This document shows positions 20,892 to 35,524 of a DNA stretch of 64,000 nt, one piece after another (the first letter of the stretch is position 1; every line of letters starts with the position of its first letter). This DNA is from an uncultured Pelagibacteraceae bacterium. GTDB lineage: Bacteria > Pseudomonadota > Alphaproteobacteria > Pelagibacterales > Pelagibacteraceae. Below the pieces are notes generated by a model that did not search any database, was not told where the DNA came from, and saw only the letters and a list, made by a program, of their open reading frames with translations. A program made the translations under genes and the position numbers. Where the stretch lies: assembly GCA_902539445.1 (NCBI GenBank), contig CACBIY010000001.1, forward strand, positions 186,001 to 250,000, written 5' to 3'.

Positions 20892-22130
20892 CTAATTGAA
20901 TCTTGTTGAGCTATAAGGGGCTAAATTTAAATTGGTGTTTTCTTTAGCTATCATTCCAGAGACAATCTTTCCAGATATTGGACCTAATGTCCATCCTAAA
21001 TGATGATGACCGAAACAATAGAATACATTTTTATGATTTTTTGACGGACCCATAACTGGTAAAAAGTCGGGTAATGTTGGTCTAAATCCTAACCATTCAT
21101 CTTCATGATCGGGTAAATCTCCTAACATGTACTTTGCGTTATTAATCAAATTTTTAATACGAGATTTTGATAAAGGATTTTTCAATCCACCAAACTCGAC
21201 AGTGCCTACAACTCTTAATCCTTGTTCCATTGGAGTAATTCCAAATCCTCGATTTGAAAAAATAACTGGTCTTTGTAAAAGATGGTCACAATCTTTAAAG
21301 TGAACATGATATCCACGCTCAGTATCTAAAGGTATTTTTTCATCTAAATTATCAGTTAATTTTTTTGAAAAGGCTCCACAGGCTACCACCACTTTATCAA
21401 ATAAAAATTTTTCAGACTCAGTTTTTAATATTGGTTGCTCATCTTGAAAGTCTATACTTCTAACATCCGTTTTTTTAAATTGCCCACCCTTTTTAAGAAA
21501 TAAATCAAAAAATTTAAGCAGAATTTTTTTTGGATTTCTTGCGTGTCTTGCGTAAGGATAATAGACACCAGCATGATAAAAAGGTTTTATATTAGGCTCT
21601 AGATCATGAATTTCTTTTTTATTTACAAGTTGTTGCTGAACTCCTAGTTCTTTCCTAACATTAATTTCCAATTCCCTACTTTTTAAATCTTGATCATTCC
21701 AAATATATAAAATTCCTTTGTTTTCAACCAAACCTTCAATATCAACTTCACCAAATAATTCATCATAAGCAGGTAATGCTAAGTCTAAAATTTGGTGCAT
21801 ATTTTTTGCAGTATGCATCATTTTATTTTTTGTAGTGTTCAATATAAATTTCATAAACCAAGGAATCATTTTTGGAACATAATTCCATTTTAGAGCAAGA
21901 GGTCCTGTTGAGCTCATTAACATTGCAGGAACATCTAATAAAATGTCAGTTCTATTTAAAGACAATGAGGCATAGGGAGAAAAATGACCAGCATTTCCAT
22001 AAGATGCTACAGGGCTTCCTGGATTTTCTCTATCAAATATCGTTACATCAAAACCTTTTTTCTGCAAAAATAAAGCATTGGAAATACCTTGAATACCAGC
22101 TCCAACTATACCTACCTTAAGTTTATTCAT
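20892..22130 (-). CDS. FAD-dependent oxidoreductase, D-amino-acid dehydrogenase (DadA)-like
   Basis: GIVGAGIQGISNALFLQKKGFDVTIFDRENPGSPVASYGNAGHFSPYA; GHHHLGWTLGPISGKIVSGMIA. Confidence 0.88.
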   Translation of the reverse strand: MNKLKVGIVGAGIQGISNALFLQKKGFDVTIFDRENPGSPVASYGNAGHFSPYASLSLNRTDILLDVPAMLMSSTGPLALKWNYVPKMIPWFMKFILNTTKNKMMHTAKNMHQILDLALPAYDELFGEVDIEGLVENKGILYIWNDQDLKSRELEINVRKELGVQQQLVNKKEIHDLEPNIKPFYHAGVYYPYARHARNPKKILLKFFDLFLKKGGQFKKTDVRSIDFQDEQPILKTESEKFLFDKVVVACGAFSKKLTDNLDEKIPLDTERGYHVHFKDCDHLLQRPVIFSNRGFGITPMEQGLRVVGTVEFGGLKNPLSKSRIKNLINNAKYMLGDLPDHEDEWLGFRPTLPDFLPVMGPSKNHKNVFYCFGHHHLGWTLGPISGKIVSGMIAKENTNLNLAPYSSTRFN

Positions 22131-22180
22131 GCAAAGACTATATAATGAAATATTAATTAAGATTAAGCGACAAATTATAC

Positions 22181-23305
22181 TTATGCAATGGATTGTTGAC
22201 TATGCGTTTTGGCACTCATCACAATTCCAAATCCTATCATCGTGGCTAACATTGATGAACCACCATATGACATTATCGGTAAAGGTGAACCTACAATAGG
22301 AAGTAGACCTAAAACCATGCTCATATTTATTACAACATATATAAAGATTGATGTTCCAAAGCTGTAACAAAATAATTTTGCAAAATAACTTCTAGAAAGC
22401 GCACCTATTCTGATAACTCGGTAAATTATTATACTATAAATTAAAAGTAACAAAACTGACCCTATAAAACCAAATTCTTCCGAAAAAAGGGTAAATATAA
22501 AATCTGTATGTTTCTCAGGTAGAAATTCCAGATAACTTTGTGTTCCTTTTAGAAAACCTTTACCAGTGAAACCTCCTGATCCAACAGCAATTTTAGATTG
22601 GATTATCTGATAACCAGCTCCTAAAGGATCTCTATCTGGATTTAGAAAAGTTAATACTCTAAGTTTTTGATAAGGTTTTAGAAAAGAAATGATAATTGGT
22701 AATGAAATGATTGATAGTAAACAAGAATAAAAAAAATATTTATGATTTAATCCAGCAAACCACAATACAACTATTCCACTTATTGCAATAAGCAATGATG
22801 TACCTAAATCTGGTTGTATAATTACTAAACTCATTGGAACGAATATGATTATTAAGGAAAAACAAATACTATAAAAAGAGTTAACATGTTGAGATTTCAT
22901 TCTATGAAAATATTTTGCTAGACATAAAATAATAAAAATTTTCATCAATTCAGATGGTTGGAGGTTCAAAAAATAAAGATCAATCCATCTTTTAGATCCT
23001 GATGCCGTAATACCAAAATTTATAGTCCAAATTAACATTCCTAAGATAACTACATAAGATAAATAACCAAGAGAGAACCAAAACTTAATGTTAATAAAGG
23101 AAATCACAATCATCATTAAGAAGAAAACAAAAAATTTGATGAAGTGACTTTTTGTATGAAATAATACTTCGCCTCCATCGGTAGAGTACATTGTTGCAAG
23201 ACTAATAAATCCTAGGATTAAAAGACATGATAAAAGTATATAATCTAAATTTCCAAATTTTTGAAAAAAACCATTTTTGTTATTAAATCTTCTGTATTGG
23301 TACAT
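22181..23305 (-). CDS. rodA: Rod shape-determining protein RodA (SEDS family)
   Basis: SEDS signature region LGLLPIVGSPLPIMSYGGSSMLATMIGFGIVMS; mrdA/mre neighbours. Confidence 0.93.
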   Translation of the reverse strand: MYQYRRFNNKNGFFQKFGNLDYILLSCLLILGFISLATMYSTDGGEVLFHTKSHFIKFFVFFLMMIVISFINIKFWFSLGYLSYVVILGMLIWTINFGITASGSKRWIDLYFLNLQPSELMKIFIILCLAKYFHRMKSQHVNSFYSICFSLIIIFVPMSLVIIQPDLGTSLLIAISGIVVLWFAGLNHKYFFYSCLLSIISLPIIISFLKPYQKLRVLTFLNPDRDPLGAGYQIIQSKIAVGSGGFTGKGFLKGTQSYLEFLPEKHTDFIFTLFSEEFGFIGSVLLLLIYSIIIYRVIRIGALSRSYFAKLFCYSFGTSIFIYVVINMSMVLGLLPIVGSPLPIMSYGGSSMLATMIGFGIVMSAKTHSQQSIA

Positions 23306-25179
23306 TAGATATCCAAATATTTTTTGTTGTCGTAATTTTTTCTAATTTCATGTCTATCAATAATCACTTTAAATAATTCTTTTGCTAATGGAGCTGCAAC
23401 AGTTCCTCCAGAACCGCCATGTTCTATTATTATACTTAACGCATACCTTGGACTTTTATAAGGTCCAAAAGCTACATATAAAGCATGATCTCTTTCTTCA
23501 TAAGGAATTTCAAATGTTTTAAGATCTAACTCACGATCTCGTTCAGTTATTTTCTTGACCTGTGAGGTTCCAGTTTTTCCAGCAAATCGATATTTAGGAT
23601 CATCCAAACGAGATCTATAAGAAGTTCCTCTTACTTCGTTTGTAGAACTAAACATGGCATCTTGAACAATTTTAATATTTCTAGACTTTTTATATAATGG
23701 CATAAACTTATCTGCATATTGATTGTCATCATTTGCCACTATTTTAGGATAAATTTTGTATCCACCATTAGCTATTTGCGCAGTCATCAAACATAATTGT
23801 ATTGGAGTAGTTTGAATAAATCCTTGGCCAATACCAGTAATTATTGTTTCACCAAGCACCCAATTTCTTCCTAATGCATTTTTTTTCCATTCTGTATTAG
23901 GAACTAAACCACTCTTTTCATTATCGAATACATCTTTAAAAACTTTCTGTCCCAATCCAAATTTTTTTGCAGTAACGCTTAATCGATCTACACCTAATCG
24001 CCTTGCGACTTCATAAAAATATGTATCACAAGATTGCTTCATCGCTTCTCTTAAGTTTACAAATCCGTGTCCTTCTTTCTTCCAACAATGATAAGTTTGT
24101 CCATACAATTCCAATGGATTTTTATGTCCTTTACATTGAACTGTAAAATCTGGGTTGATGATTTCATTTTCTAAAGCAGATAGGGCAACTATAGGTTTTA
24201 TGGTCGATCCTGGTGAGTAATTACCTGATAGTGACTTGTTAACTAAAGGTTTCATTGGATTGTTTCTTATCAATTGCCACTCATCTTGACTTATTCCAAA
24301 TACAAAAGAGTTAGGATCAAAAGATGGTGAAGAATGCATTGCAATAATTGCACCTGTATAAATATCCATTACGCATATCGATCCTGCTTTTTCTTTTAGT
24401 AACTCATTAGTTAATTCTTGAATTTTAGTATCTATAGTAAGCCTGATTGTTTCTCCCTTGTCTCCTGTTTGAAATGCTAATTGACTAATCCTTCTACCAT
24501 AAGCATTAACCTCATATCGCTCCACAGAATTTGATCCTATTAATTTCTGTTCAAATGACTTTTCTAAACCTGTTTTTCCAACCTTTAATCCAGGTACAAA
24601 TTTTTCTTTTATATTTTCATTTGTTAAAAGGTCATTTTCATTTGCCTGACTAACATAGCCCAAAACGTGAGTAAAATTCTCCTTATATGGATAATCTCTT
24701 GAAATTGAAATAACTGGTTTAACTCCATTAAGGTCATACAAGTGGTTATTTATTTTTGAAAATTTTTCCCAACTCAAATTATCTGCTACAATTAATGTTT
24801 CCCAAGGTTTTATTTCATTCTTTTTCTTTACAATTTTTTTAAACTGTTTTTCACTTAATTCTAATAATTCTTTCACTCGATAAATTACATATCTAAAATC
24901 CTCTACTTCCTCTGGTATAATATGGAGTTGGTAAGCCTCAAAGTTTCCAGCAATAGTGTTTCCAAAATAGTCTTGAAATTCTCCTCTGATAGGAGGTAAT
25001 TTCCATTCTCTAATTCTATTTTTATCTGAAAGTGTTAAATATTTTTTGTTCTCTTTAACTTGTAAAAAAAATAATCTACTGACTATTCCACCCAAAATAA
25101 TAATCTTAGCAGCCGCCAGAATAAACATTCTTCGATTTAAGGAATTTAATTTAGTTGCACTATCACTTATATTAATCAT
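23305..25179 (-). CDS. mrdA: Penicillin-binding protein 2
   Basis: SPGSTIKP active site, KTGTSQV motif. Confidence 0.95.
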   Translation of the reverse strand: MINISDSATKLNSLNRRMFILAAAKIIILGGIVSRLFFLQVKENKKYLTLSDKNRIREWKLPPIRGEFQDYFGNTIAGNFEAYQLHIIPEEVEDFRYVIYRVKELLELSEKQFKKIVKKKNEIKPWETLIVADNLSWEKFSKINNHLYDLNGVKPVISISRDYPYKENFTHVLGYVSQANENDLLTNENIKEKFVPGLKVGKTGLEKSFEQKLIGSNSVERYEVNAYGRRISQLAFQTGDKGETIRLTIDTKIQELTNELLKEKAGSICVMDIYTGAIIAMHSSPSFDPNSFVFGISQDEWQLIRNNPMKPLVNKSLSGNYSPGSTIKPIVALSALENEIINPDFTVQCKGHKNPLELYGQTYHCWKKEGHGFVNLREAMKQSCDTYFYEVARRLGVDRLSVTAKKFGLGQKVFKDVFDNEKSGLVPNTEWKKNALGRNWVLGETIITGIGQGFIQTTPIQLCLMTAQIANGGYKIYPKIVANDDNQYADKFMPLYKKSRNIKIVQDAMFSSTNEVRGTSYRSRLDDPKYRFAGKTGTSQVKKITERDRELDLKTFEIPYEERDHALYVAFGPYKSPRYALSIIIEHGGSGGTVAAPLAKELFKVIIDRHEIRKNYDNKKYLDI

Positions 25180-25678
25180 CTAAACTTTTTAAATACCTCT
25201 TAAAAAAGATTGAAAATATTATGTAAAATAAAAATGTAAAAAAGTTATTCACAATGAAAAGTGTTATATCCAGCTCGTAAGAAAAAAATAAAAATAGAAC
25301 TGAAAAATTAATTGAGTTTATTAAACTGATTATAAACAAAAAATAGAACCAATCTTTTATTAAATTTGGACTAATTGTTATATTTCTGAGATAAGTAGCA
25401 AATATACAAATTAAAATATATGACAAAGAACTTATCCCTAATGGTAAACCAACAACAGCATCATTAAATAGTCCAGCTAAAAAAACTAAAAAATAATCGA
25501 ATTTTTGGTAAGCTTTTAGAGCAAAATAAAAAATTAATATGTATGGAAAATTAAATGAAAAATAATCAATGTTTAAATAGTTCAAATCAAATTCATTAAA
25601 TACTGATATAAATAAAGCAAGAATTGGTAACCATGTATAAACCTTGTACAATAAATTTTTCTTTTGAAACCTAATCAT
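25172..25678 (-). CDS. mreD: Rod shape-determining protein MreD
   Basis: Small hydrophobic protein in mre operon; LAGLFNDAVVGLPLGISSLSYIL. Confidence 0.85.
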   Translation of the reverse strand: MIRFQKKNLLYKVYTWLPILALFISVFNEFDLNYLNIDYFSFNFPYILIFYFALKAYQKFDYFLVFLAGLFNDAVVGLPLGISSLSYILICIFATYLRNITISPNLIKDWFYFLFIISLINSINFSVLFLFFSYELDITLFIVNNFFTFLFYIIFSIFFKRYLKSLDD

Positions 25679-26891
25679 TTATCTTTCCTTTTCTCATAAT
25701 GCATTCTTTATATTCTGGGGTGCCTACTTTAAAACCAGTGCTAAAGAGTTTTTTTGATTGACACTTAGAGCTATAAATTAAATTTAATCTTAAAAATTCT
25801 AACTCTTCTTGGTCTAAATTATGTTGTTGTATAACATTTTTTTGAAAATCATTTTCTGCTTTTAATATCTCAATTCGTTTATTTAATTCGTTAGTCAGAG
25901 TATTTAATTCCTTGTTTTCCTCTAAAAATTTAGTGTTACTATCCTCTAAAATTTGCAATTCATCACTTATTAGGTCTAATTTTATTTGTTCAGTATTAGA
26001 GGAGACCTCTGTTTGATCATTTTCTTTAGTTTCAACAGGTGTGGAAACTAGCTCGTCAATCTCTGCAAAAACATATTTTAATTGAGTAAAATCACTGTAA
26101 AAGTTAATTAATATTTTTTCATTTTCATCTTTTAAATCAACCGTGCCCACAGGAATTCCACTTTTAAAAATTGAACCGGTTCCTGATGTATATGCAATTC
26201 CTTCATCATCGATTTTGTTTATTAAATCGTTTTTGATATATCTAATTTCACCCTTTTTATCTCCATTGCCGACTACTATTGCCTGAACATTGCCAGGTGT
26301 AATAGAAACAGGAATATTTGAATTTAAGTCGGTTAATAACAATACCCTTGAATTTGTATAATTAACTTCAATCACTCTTCCTACAAGATAGCTTCGATCA
26401 TAAATATTTGTTCCTATCTTTATTTTCTCCTTACTGCCTTTATTAATTATAATTGATCTTAAAAAAGGACTTTCATGATCAACAATCACTTTTGCTAAAA
26501 TCTTGTTAGAAGTAATGGTATAACCATCAATAAGACTTTTAAGTTCATCATTTTCGCTCTTAATTATTTCTGTTGAAATATTTTCGGATTTTAATTTATC
26601 TAACTCCTCTTTAGTTATTTTAAATTCTTTATAAAAATTAGTGTATTCAGTTAAATTTAAATAAGAAGATTTAATAAAATTCTCCGGAATTGAAACTATA
26701 AAGGAAGAGCGATAAACAATTTCCTTTATAATAGATTTGGTAACACTAATTGCCTTAAAATTCAAATTAGATAAAACAATTATAAAAACTGAAAAAAAAA
26801 CTAAAGTTAATAAAGAAAATTTTTGTTTAGTGCTTTTTTTTAAAAAAGCAGATCTAATTGCTATTATAAAATCATCTCTGCTTTCGGCCAT
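25671..26891 (-). CDS. mreC: Rod shape-determining protein MreC
   Basis: Context; ILAKVIVDHESPFLRSIIINKGSKEKIKIGTNIYDRSYLVGRVIEV. Confidence 0.9.
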   Translation of the reverse strand: MAESRDDFIIAIRSAFLKKSTKQKFSLLTLVFFSVFIIVLSNLNFKAISVTKSIIKEIVYRSSFIVSIPENFIKSSYLNLTEYTNFYKEFKITKEELDKLKSENISTEIIKSENDELKSLIDGYTITSNKILAKVIVDHESPFLRSIIINKGSKEKIKIGTNIYDRSYLVGRVIEVNYTNSRVLLLTDLNSNIPVSITPGNVQAIVVGNGDKKGEIRYIKNDLINKIDDEGIAYTSGTGSIFKSGIPVGTVDLKDENEKILINFYSDFTQLKYVFAEIDELVSTPVETKENDQTEVSSNTEQIKLDLISDELQILEDSNTKFLEENKELNTLTNELNKRIEILKAENDFQKNVIQQHNLDQEELEFLRLNLIYSSKCQSKKLFSTGFKVGTPEYKECIMRKGKIND

Positions 26892-26896
26892 CTTTC

Positions 26897-29508
<2,612 letters not shown>

Positions 29509-29595
29509 ATAAATATTTTTAGTGTTCGAAATATACAACCTATCGTTTATATTGCAAAATAAAATAATTATTTTAGCCCAATATGGATCAATATT

Positions 29596-30630
<1,035 letters not shown>

Positions 30631-30638
30631 TTATAAAT

Positions 30639-31187
30639 TTATTTGAATGTTTGAGCACCTCTGGTCATAGCTATTGCCCCAGTTCTTGAGGTGCTTGTAA
30701 GACCATAGGGTTTTAATTTTTTACTCATTTTATCAATTTCTCTTCTTAAAGCAGTTATTTGTACAACCACTGATTTATTTGTTTTGTCTAAAATTACAGG
30801 ATTAAATTTTTTGCATTCTTTAAGACACTTATCTATCTTTTTTTTCTGTGCAACAATTTTAAGTAATGCCATCTCTTTAAAAATAACATTTTTATCTTCT
30901 CTTTTAAAATCTGCAACTTTGTGGACTGGAACTAGTTTTTTCAGCTGAAGTTTAATCTGATCAATAACTTGTGGTGTTCCTGTTGTTACGATGGTTATTC
31001 TTGAAATATTTTTTGTTGCATCAACTTCTGCTACTGCTAGAGACTCAATATTATATCCTCTGCCAGAAAATAATCCAACTACTCTTGCCAATACACCAGA
31101 CTCATTATCAACCCAAACAACAAATATATGAGTATCTAATTTTCCTTTTTTGGTGGGAATACTATATGCTGATTTTGGAGATGACAT
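30639..31187 (-). CDS. ilvN: Acetolactate synthase small subunit
   Basis: ACT domain VDNESGVLARVVGLFSGRGYNIESLAVAEVD. Confidence 0.95.
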   Translation of the reverse strand: MSSPKSAYSIPTKKGKLDTHIFVVWVDNESGVLARVVGLFSGRGYNIESLAVAEVDATKNISRITIVTTGTPQVIDQIKLQLKKLVPVHKVADFKREDKNVIFKEMALLKIVAQKKKIDKCLKECKKFNPVILDKTNKSVVVQITALRREIDKMSKKLKPYGLTSTSRTGAIAMTRGAQTFK

Positions 31188-32953
31188 TAAACTAATGATT
31201 TCCCTTTACCAGTAATCTTATTTTCCTCTTTGTCACTTGGACCTAAAATCATCTGATTATGAGGCTTTCCAGATGGTATCATTGGAAAACAATTTTCATT
31301 AGGATCTACATGGCAATCAAATATTACTGGGCCGTTATAATCGATCATCTCTTTAATTTTTTCATCTAATTCATTAGGATTATCTGCCTTAATACCTTTA
31401 CATCCATAAGCTTCAGCTAATTTAACAAAATCAGGTAAAGCTTCAGAATAACTTTCTGAATAGTTTTTTTCGTGCAGAAGTTCTTGCCATTGTCTAACCA
31501 TTCCCATGTATTGATTATTCAGGATGAATATCTTTATGGGCAAATTGTACTGAACTGCTGTAGACATCTCTTGAATTGTCATTAGTACAGATGCTTCACC
31601 TGCAATATCGATCACCAATTTATCTGGATGAGCAATTTGAACGCCGACTGCAGCTGGAAGTCCATATCCCATCGTTCCAAGGCCTCCTGATGTCATCCAT
31701 CTATTAGGTTTATTAAATTTATAATGTTGGGCAGCCCACATTTGGTGTTGGCCAACCTCAGTTGTGATAAATGTATCTTGATTTTTTGTAAGCTCATACA
31801 ATCTTTTTACAGCATGTTGGGGTTTGATCTCTTTATCACTATTGATAAATCCTAGAGAGTCTTTTGTTCTCCACTTTTGGATTTGTTCCCACCATTTTGA
31901 AATTCTTTGTTTGTTTGAGTCTTTTAATCCATTTTGTTTTTTATTTATTTTCTTGATAGCTGACTTTATTACCTCATTAACATCTCCAACTATTGCAAGA
32001 TCTACTTTTATAATTTTATTGATTGAAGATGGATCAATATCAATATGAACTTTTTTTGATTTCGGAGAAAACTCATCGATCTTACCCGTTATTCTATCAT
32101 CAAATCTTGCACCAATGTTAATTAACAAATCACAATCATGCATTGCATTATTAGCTTCATAAGTTCCATGCATACCTAGCATTCCGATAAATTGATTATC
32201 ATCCCCTGGAAATGCCCCTAACCCTTGTAGAGTTGATGTGATTGGAAAACCAATTAGTCTAACAAACTCTTTTAAAGTTTCACTAGCTTGAGGCCCAGAA
32301 TTTATTACTCCGCCTCCAGTATAAACAACTGGTTTTTTTGCTTTTGAAATTAAATCAATTAATTGATTAATTTCATTTTCAGAAAATTTATTATGTATTT
32401 TTCCATTTAATTTTTTTTCTTTTTTAAATTTTGTATAATTAGTTTTTGCAAATTGGATATCTTTAGGAATATCAATTAATACAGGTCCAGGTCTACCAGT
32501 TGTTGCTACTTTAAAAGCTTCATTCATTACTTTTGGTAATTCTTTAATATCTTTAACTAACCAATTATGTTTTGTGCATGGCCTTGTGATTCCTGTTGTA
32601 TCACATTCTTGAAAGGCATCAGTGCCTATTAAATGTGTAGGTACTTGCCCAGAAATACAAACTAAAGGTATTGAATCCATATAAGCATCAGTCAATGCTG
32701 TAACAACATTGGTTGCACCTGGTCCTGATGTTACTAAAACTACTCCGGGCTTGCCCGATGATCTTGCATAACCTTCTGCTGCATGGCCTGCTCCTTGCTC
32801 ATGTCTAACAAGTATATGTTTAATTGATGAATGATTTTTAAGTTCATCATAAATTGGTAAAACTGCACCACCTGGATAACCAAAAATATATTCAACCTCT
32901 TGATCTTCAAGACATTTAAATACAATTTCAGCACCGGTATATAATTTAGACAT
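31187..32953 (-). CDS. ilvB: Acetolactate synthase large subunit
   Basis: FGYPGGAVLPIYDEL; GPGATNVVTALTDAYMDSIPLVCISGQV; ThPP region. Confidence 0.96.
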   Translation of the reverse strand: MSKLYTGAEIVFKCLEDQEVEYIFGYPGGAVLPIYDELKNHSSIKHILVRHEQGAGHAAEGYARSSGKPGVVLVTSGPGATNVVTALTDAYMDSIPLVCISGQVPTHLIGTDAFQECDTTGITRPCTKHNWLVKDIKELPKVMNEAFKVATTGRPGPVLIDIPKDIQFAKTNYTKFKKEKKLNGKIHNKFSENEINQLIDLISKAKKPVVYTGGGVINSGPQASETLKEFVRLIGFPITSTLQGLGAFPGDDNQFIGMLGMHGTYEANNAMHDCDLLINIGARFDDRITGKIDEFSPKSKKVHIDIDPSSINKIIKVDLAIVGDVNEVIKSAIKKINKKQNGLKDSNKQRISKWWEQIQKWRTKDSLGFINSDKEIKPQHAVKRLYELTKNQDTFITTEVGQHQMWAAQHYKFNKPNRWMTSGGLGTMGYGLPAAVGVQIAHPDKLVIDIAGEASVLMTIQEMSTAVQYNLPIKIFILNNQYMGMVRQWQELLHEKNYSESYSEALPDFVKLAEAYGCKGIKADNPNELDEKIKEMIDYNGPVIFDCHVDPNENCFPMIPSGKPHNQMILGPSDKEENKITGKGKSLV

Positions 32954-33006
32954 TCAAGCAATCTAGCTGAAGTTGTGCTAATTGGTCAAGACTAAGAAGA
33001 GAATAT

Positions 33007-33915
33007 CTAAATTTTTTTTAAGAGCTTATCTAAACCAGCTGGATTAACTTTATTCCAATCTTTCATATGTCCTCGAGCCCAAGTGCTCTGTCTTTTGGCA
33101 TATTGCCTGGTCTTTATTGATATTTTCTCGATTAATTGTTCTGTTTGGATTTTTTTTTGAAGATATTGCTTAATCTCACTTATCCCAATTGCTTTACTAA
33201 GGCTTTTATTTTTTGGAATTCTCAATTTGATAAATTTTTTAACTTCTAAAATCGCACCTTGTTTAATCATATTTTCGGATCTTTGATTTATTCTCTCTAT
33301 TAAATCTTTCCTTGGAAAATCAATACAAATTTTAAAAAAATCATTATGATCATAATCCGACTTAGTTTTTTTAAACCAGCTAATCATAGATTTTTTTGTA
33401 AATGATTTAATTTCATATGCTCTTATAGATCTTTGTGTATCTAAAGAATTAATTTGATTTTTAATTAAAGGATCTATTTGGAGTAATTTTTGAAAAAAAT
33501 TTTTTTGTCCTATACTTTTGTGTAAATCTCTTACTTTATTTCTAAAATCGTTAGGAATTTTAGGAATATTTACTAGACCCTCTGTTAAAGCCTTAAAATA
33601 TAGACCAGTGCCTCCAACCAATATCGGCGTTTTTTTTATTTTTTTACATTGTAAAATTTTTTGTTTTGCCAATTTAAGCCAATCTCCTGTAGAAAAATTT
33701 TTTTTGGCATTTTGAAATCCGTATAAATGATGTTTGATATTTTGATAATCTTTTTTAAAGGGTCTTGCTGTTAAAACCTTTAACTCTTTATAAACTTGCA
33801 TGCTATCAGCATTTATGATTTGACCTGAAATTTTTTTTGCTAGTTTTATTGCAAATTTAGATTTTCCAGATGCAGTAGGTCCGTAAACTAAGATAATTTT
33901 GGATTTTAAATCCAT
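33007..33915 (-). CDS. miaA: tRNA dimethylallyltransferase
   Basis: GPTASGKSKFAIKLAKK; INADSMQVYKEL; GTGLYFKAL. Confidence 0.94.
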   Translation of the reverse strand: MDLKSKIILVYGPTASGKSKFAIKLAKKISGQIINADSMQVYKELKVLTARPFKKDYQNIKHHLYGFQNAKKNFSTGDWLKLAKQKILQCKKIKKTPILVGGTGLYFKALTEGLVNIPKIPNDFRNKVRDLHKSIGQKNFFQKLLQIDPLIKNQINSLDTQRSIRAYEIKSFTKKSMISWFKKTKSDYDHNDFFKICIDFPRKDLIERINQRSENMIKQGAILEVKKFIKLRIPKNKSLSKAIGISEIKQYLQKKIQTEQLIEKISIKTRQYAKRQSTWARGHMKDWNKVNPAGLDKLLKKI

Positions 33916-33918
33916 AAA

Positions 33919-35331
33919 TTAATCTAATTTAACACCTATATATCTTTTTTGATTTTGGCTATTGTAGATCACAAGCAAAATAGTCTTCTGATTACTATTT
34001 AAAACTTGTTTGAGTGCTTGATTTAAATCCTGGACAGTTCTTATCTTTTTCTTTTGAGCTTCTAAAATGATACTATTCACCTCTATCGAGCCCGTTAAAG
34101 GACTGTTTTTTTCAATACTTGTAATCATTAAACCATTAGTTTGGTTTGGTAAGTTTCTCGTTTTAATATCTTGATCAGAGAGTTTTCTTACTTTTATTTT
34201 GAGATTTTCAATCAAAGTTTCCTTTGGTAATTCTTCTTTTTTTTCTGAAATTTTAAAATCCTCTGACGTCTCCAGTCTTCCTAACGTTATTGTTTTTGTA
34301 ATTTCTTTTTTGTTTCTCCAGATTTTGACTTTTACTTTTTTTCCAACTTCAGTTCTTGCTACTATCATGGGCAGTTCTTTCATTTGTTCTATTTTTTCAC
34401 CATTAAATTCTAATATAATGTCTCCACTTTTAACCCCAGCTTTTTCAGATGGACTGTTCGGTGCAACACTTGCTACTAAAGCTCCTCTTGGTTTATCTAA
34501 TTTTTCAACTTCTGCAATTTCTTTTGTTACATCTTGAATTCTAACACCAAGCCATCCTCTTTTTGTTTCACCAAATTTAATTAATTGATCAATTACTAAC
34601 TTTGCACTATTTGATGGTATCGAAAAACCTATTCCAACATTTCCACTTCTCCCAAGAATAGCAGTATTAATTCCTATTACATCTCCATTCATATCGAATA
34701 AGGGACCACCTGAGTTTCCAGAATTGATAGAGGCATCTGTTTGAATATAATCTTCATATCTTGATAATCCAATTGAACGGTTTCTTGCAGAAATTATTCC
34801 TGAGGTAACTGTTCCACCTAATCCAAATGGATTACCAATAGCAATAACCCAATCACCTATTCTCGCTTTGTCTGAGTCACCAAATTGTACAGGTAAAAAC
34901 TTTTCTTTTGATTCAATTTTTAAAACTGCAATATCTGAAAGAGGGTCTGCTCCAATTACTTTTGCATTAAATTTTTTTTCACCATTGACTTGAACTACAA
35001 TATCTTCTGCCCCTTCAATTACATGGTTATTAGTTACCACTATTCCTTCCTCATCAATAATAAATCCAGAGCCCAGTGCAGAGGATTGTCTTTCTTGAGG
35101 TGTTCCAAATTCTTTGAACATATCACCGAATGGTGATCCTGGCGGAAATTGAAAATTCGGGAAAGGGTTACCTCTCTCAACAACAGTTTGTGTTGTTGAA
35201 ATATTTACTACTGACGGCATTAATTTTTCAGCTAAATCTGCAAACGAATTAGGTATATTTTGTGAATTTGATGTTGATGAAAAATTAAATACAAATAATA
35301 AAGAGAGAAATATTGCTTTTATTTTCATCAT
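33919..35331 (-). CDS. DegP/Do-family periplasmic serine protease with PDZ domains
   Basis: VTNNHVIEGAEDI; DPLSDIAVLKI; GNSGGPLFDMNGDVIGINTAI; PDZ regions. Confidence 0.93.
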   Translation of the reverse strand: MMKIKAIFLSLLFVFNFSSTSNSQNIPNSFADLAEKLMPSVVNISTTQTVVERGNPFPNFQFPPGSPFGDMFKEFGTPQERQSSALGSGFIIDEEGIVVTNNHVIEGAEDIVVQVNGEKKFNAKVIGADPLSDIAVLKIESKEKFLPVQFGDSDKARIGDWVIAIGNPFGLGGTVTSGIISARNRSIGLSRYEDYIQTDASINSGNSGGPLFDMNGDVIGINTAILGRSGNVGIGFSIPSNSAKLVIDQLIKFGETKRGWLGVRIQDVTKEIAEVEKLDKPRGALVASVAPNSPSEKAGVKSGDIILEFNGEKIEQMKELPMIVARTEVGKKVKVKIWRNKKEITKTITLGRLETSEDFKISEKKEELPKETLIENLKIKVRKLSDQDIKTRNLPNQTNGLMITSIEKNSPLTGSIEVNSIILEAQKKKIRTVQDLNQALKQVLNSNQKTILLVIYNSQNQKRYIGVKLD

Positions 35332-35332
35332 T

Positions 35333-35521
35333 TTAACTTTTTGCGTAATAAATAATTATAAATCCTATTAAAGCAAAAATTAATCCACCAGTGCGTAATT
35401 GACTGTCCTTGATTAACTCAAGCTTTTTAAGCATATTCCTCATTTTTGATGGAAATAAGGCATATAAAATTCCCTCAATAAAAAAGAATAGACCAAATGC
35501 AATGATCAATTCTTTCATCAA
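35333..35521 (-). CDS. DUF2065-family small membrane protein
   Basis: 62 aa, two TM segments, EGILYALFPSKMRNML; between degP-like and hflC. Confidence 0.75.
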   Translation of the reverse strand: MMKELIIAFGLFFFIEGILYALFPSKMRNMLKKLELIKDSQLRTGGLIFALIGFIIIYYAKS

Positions 35522-35524
35522 AGT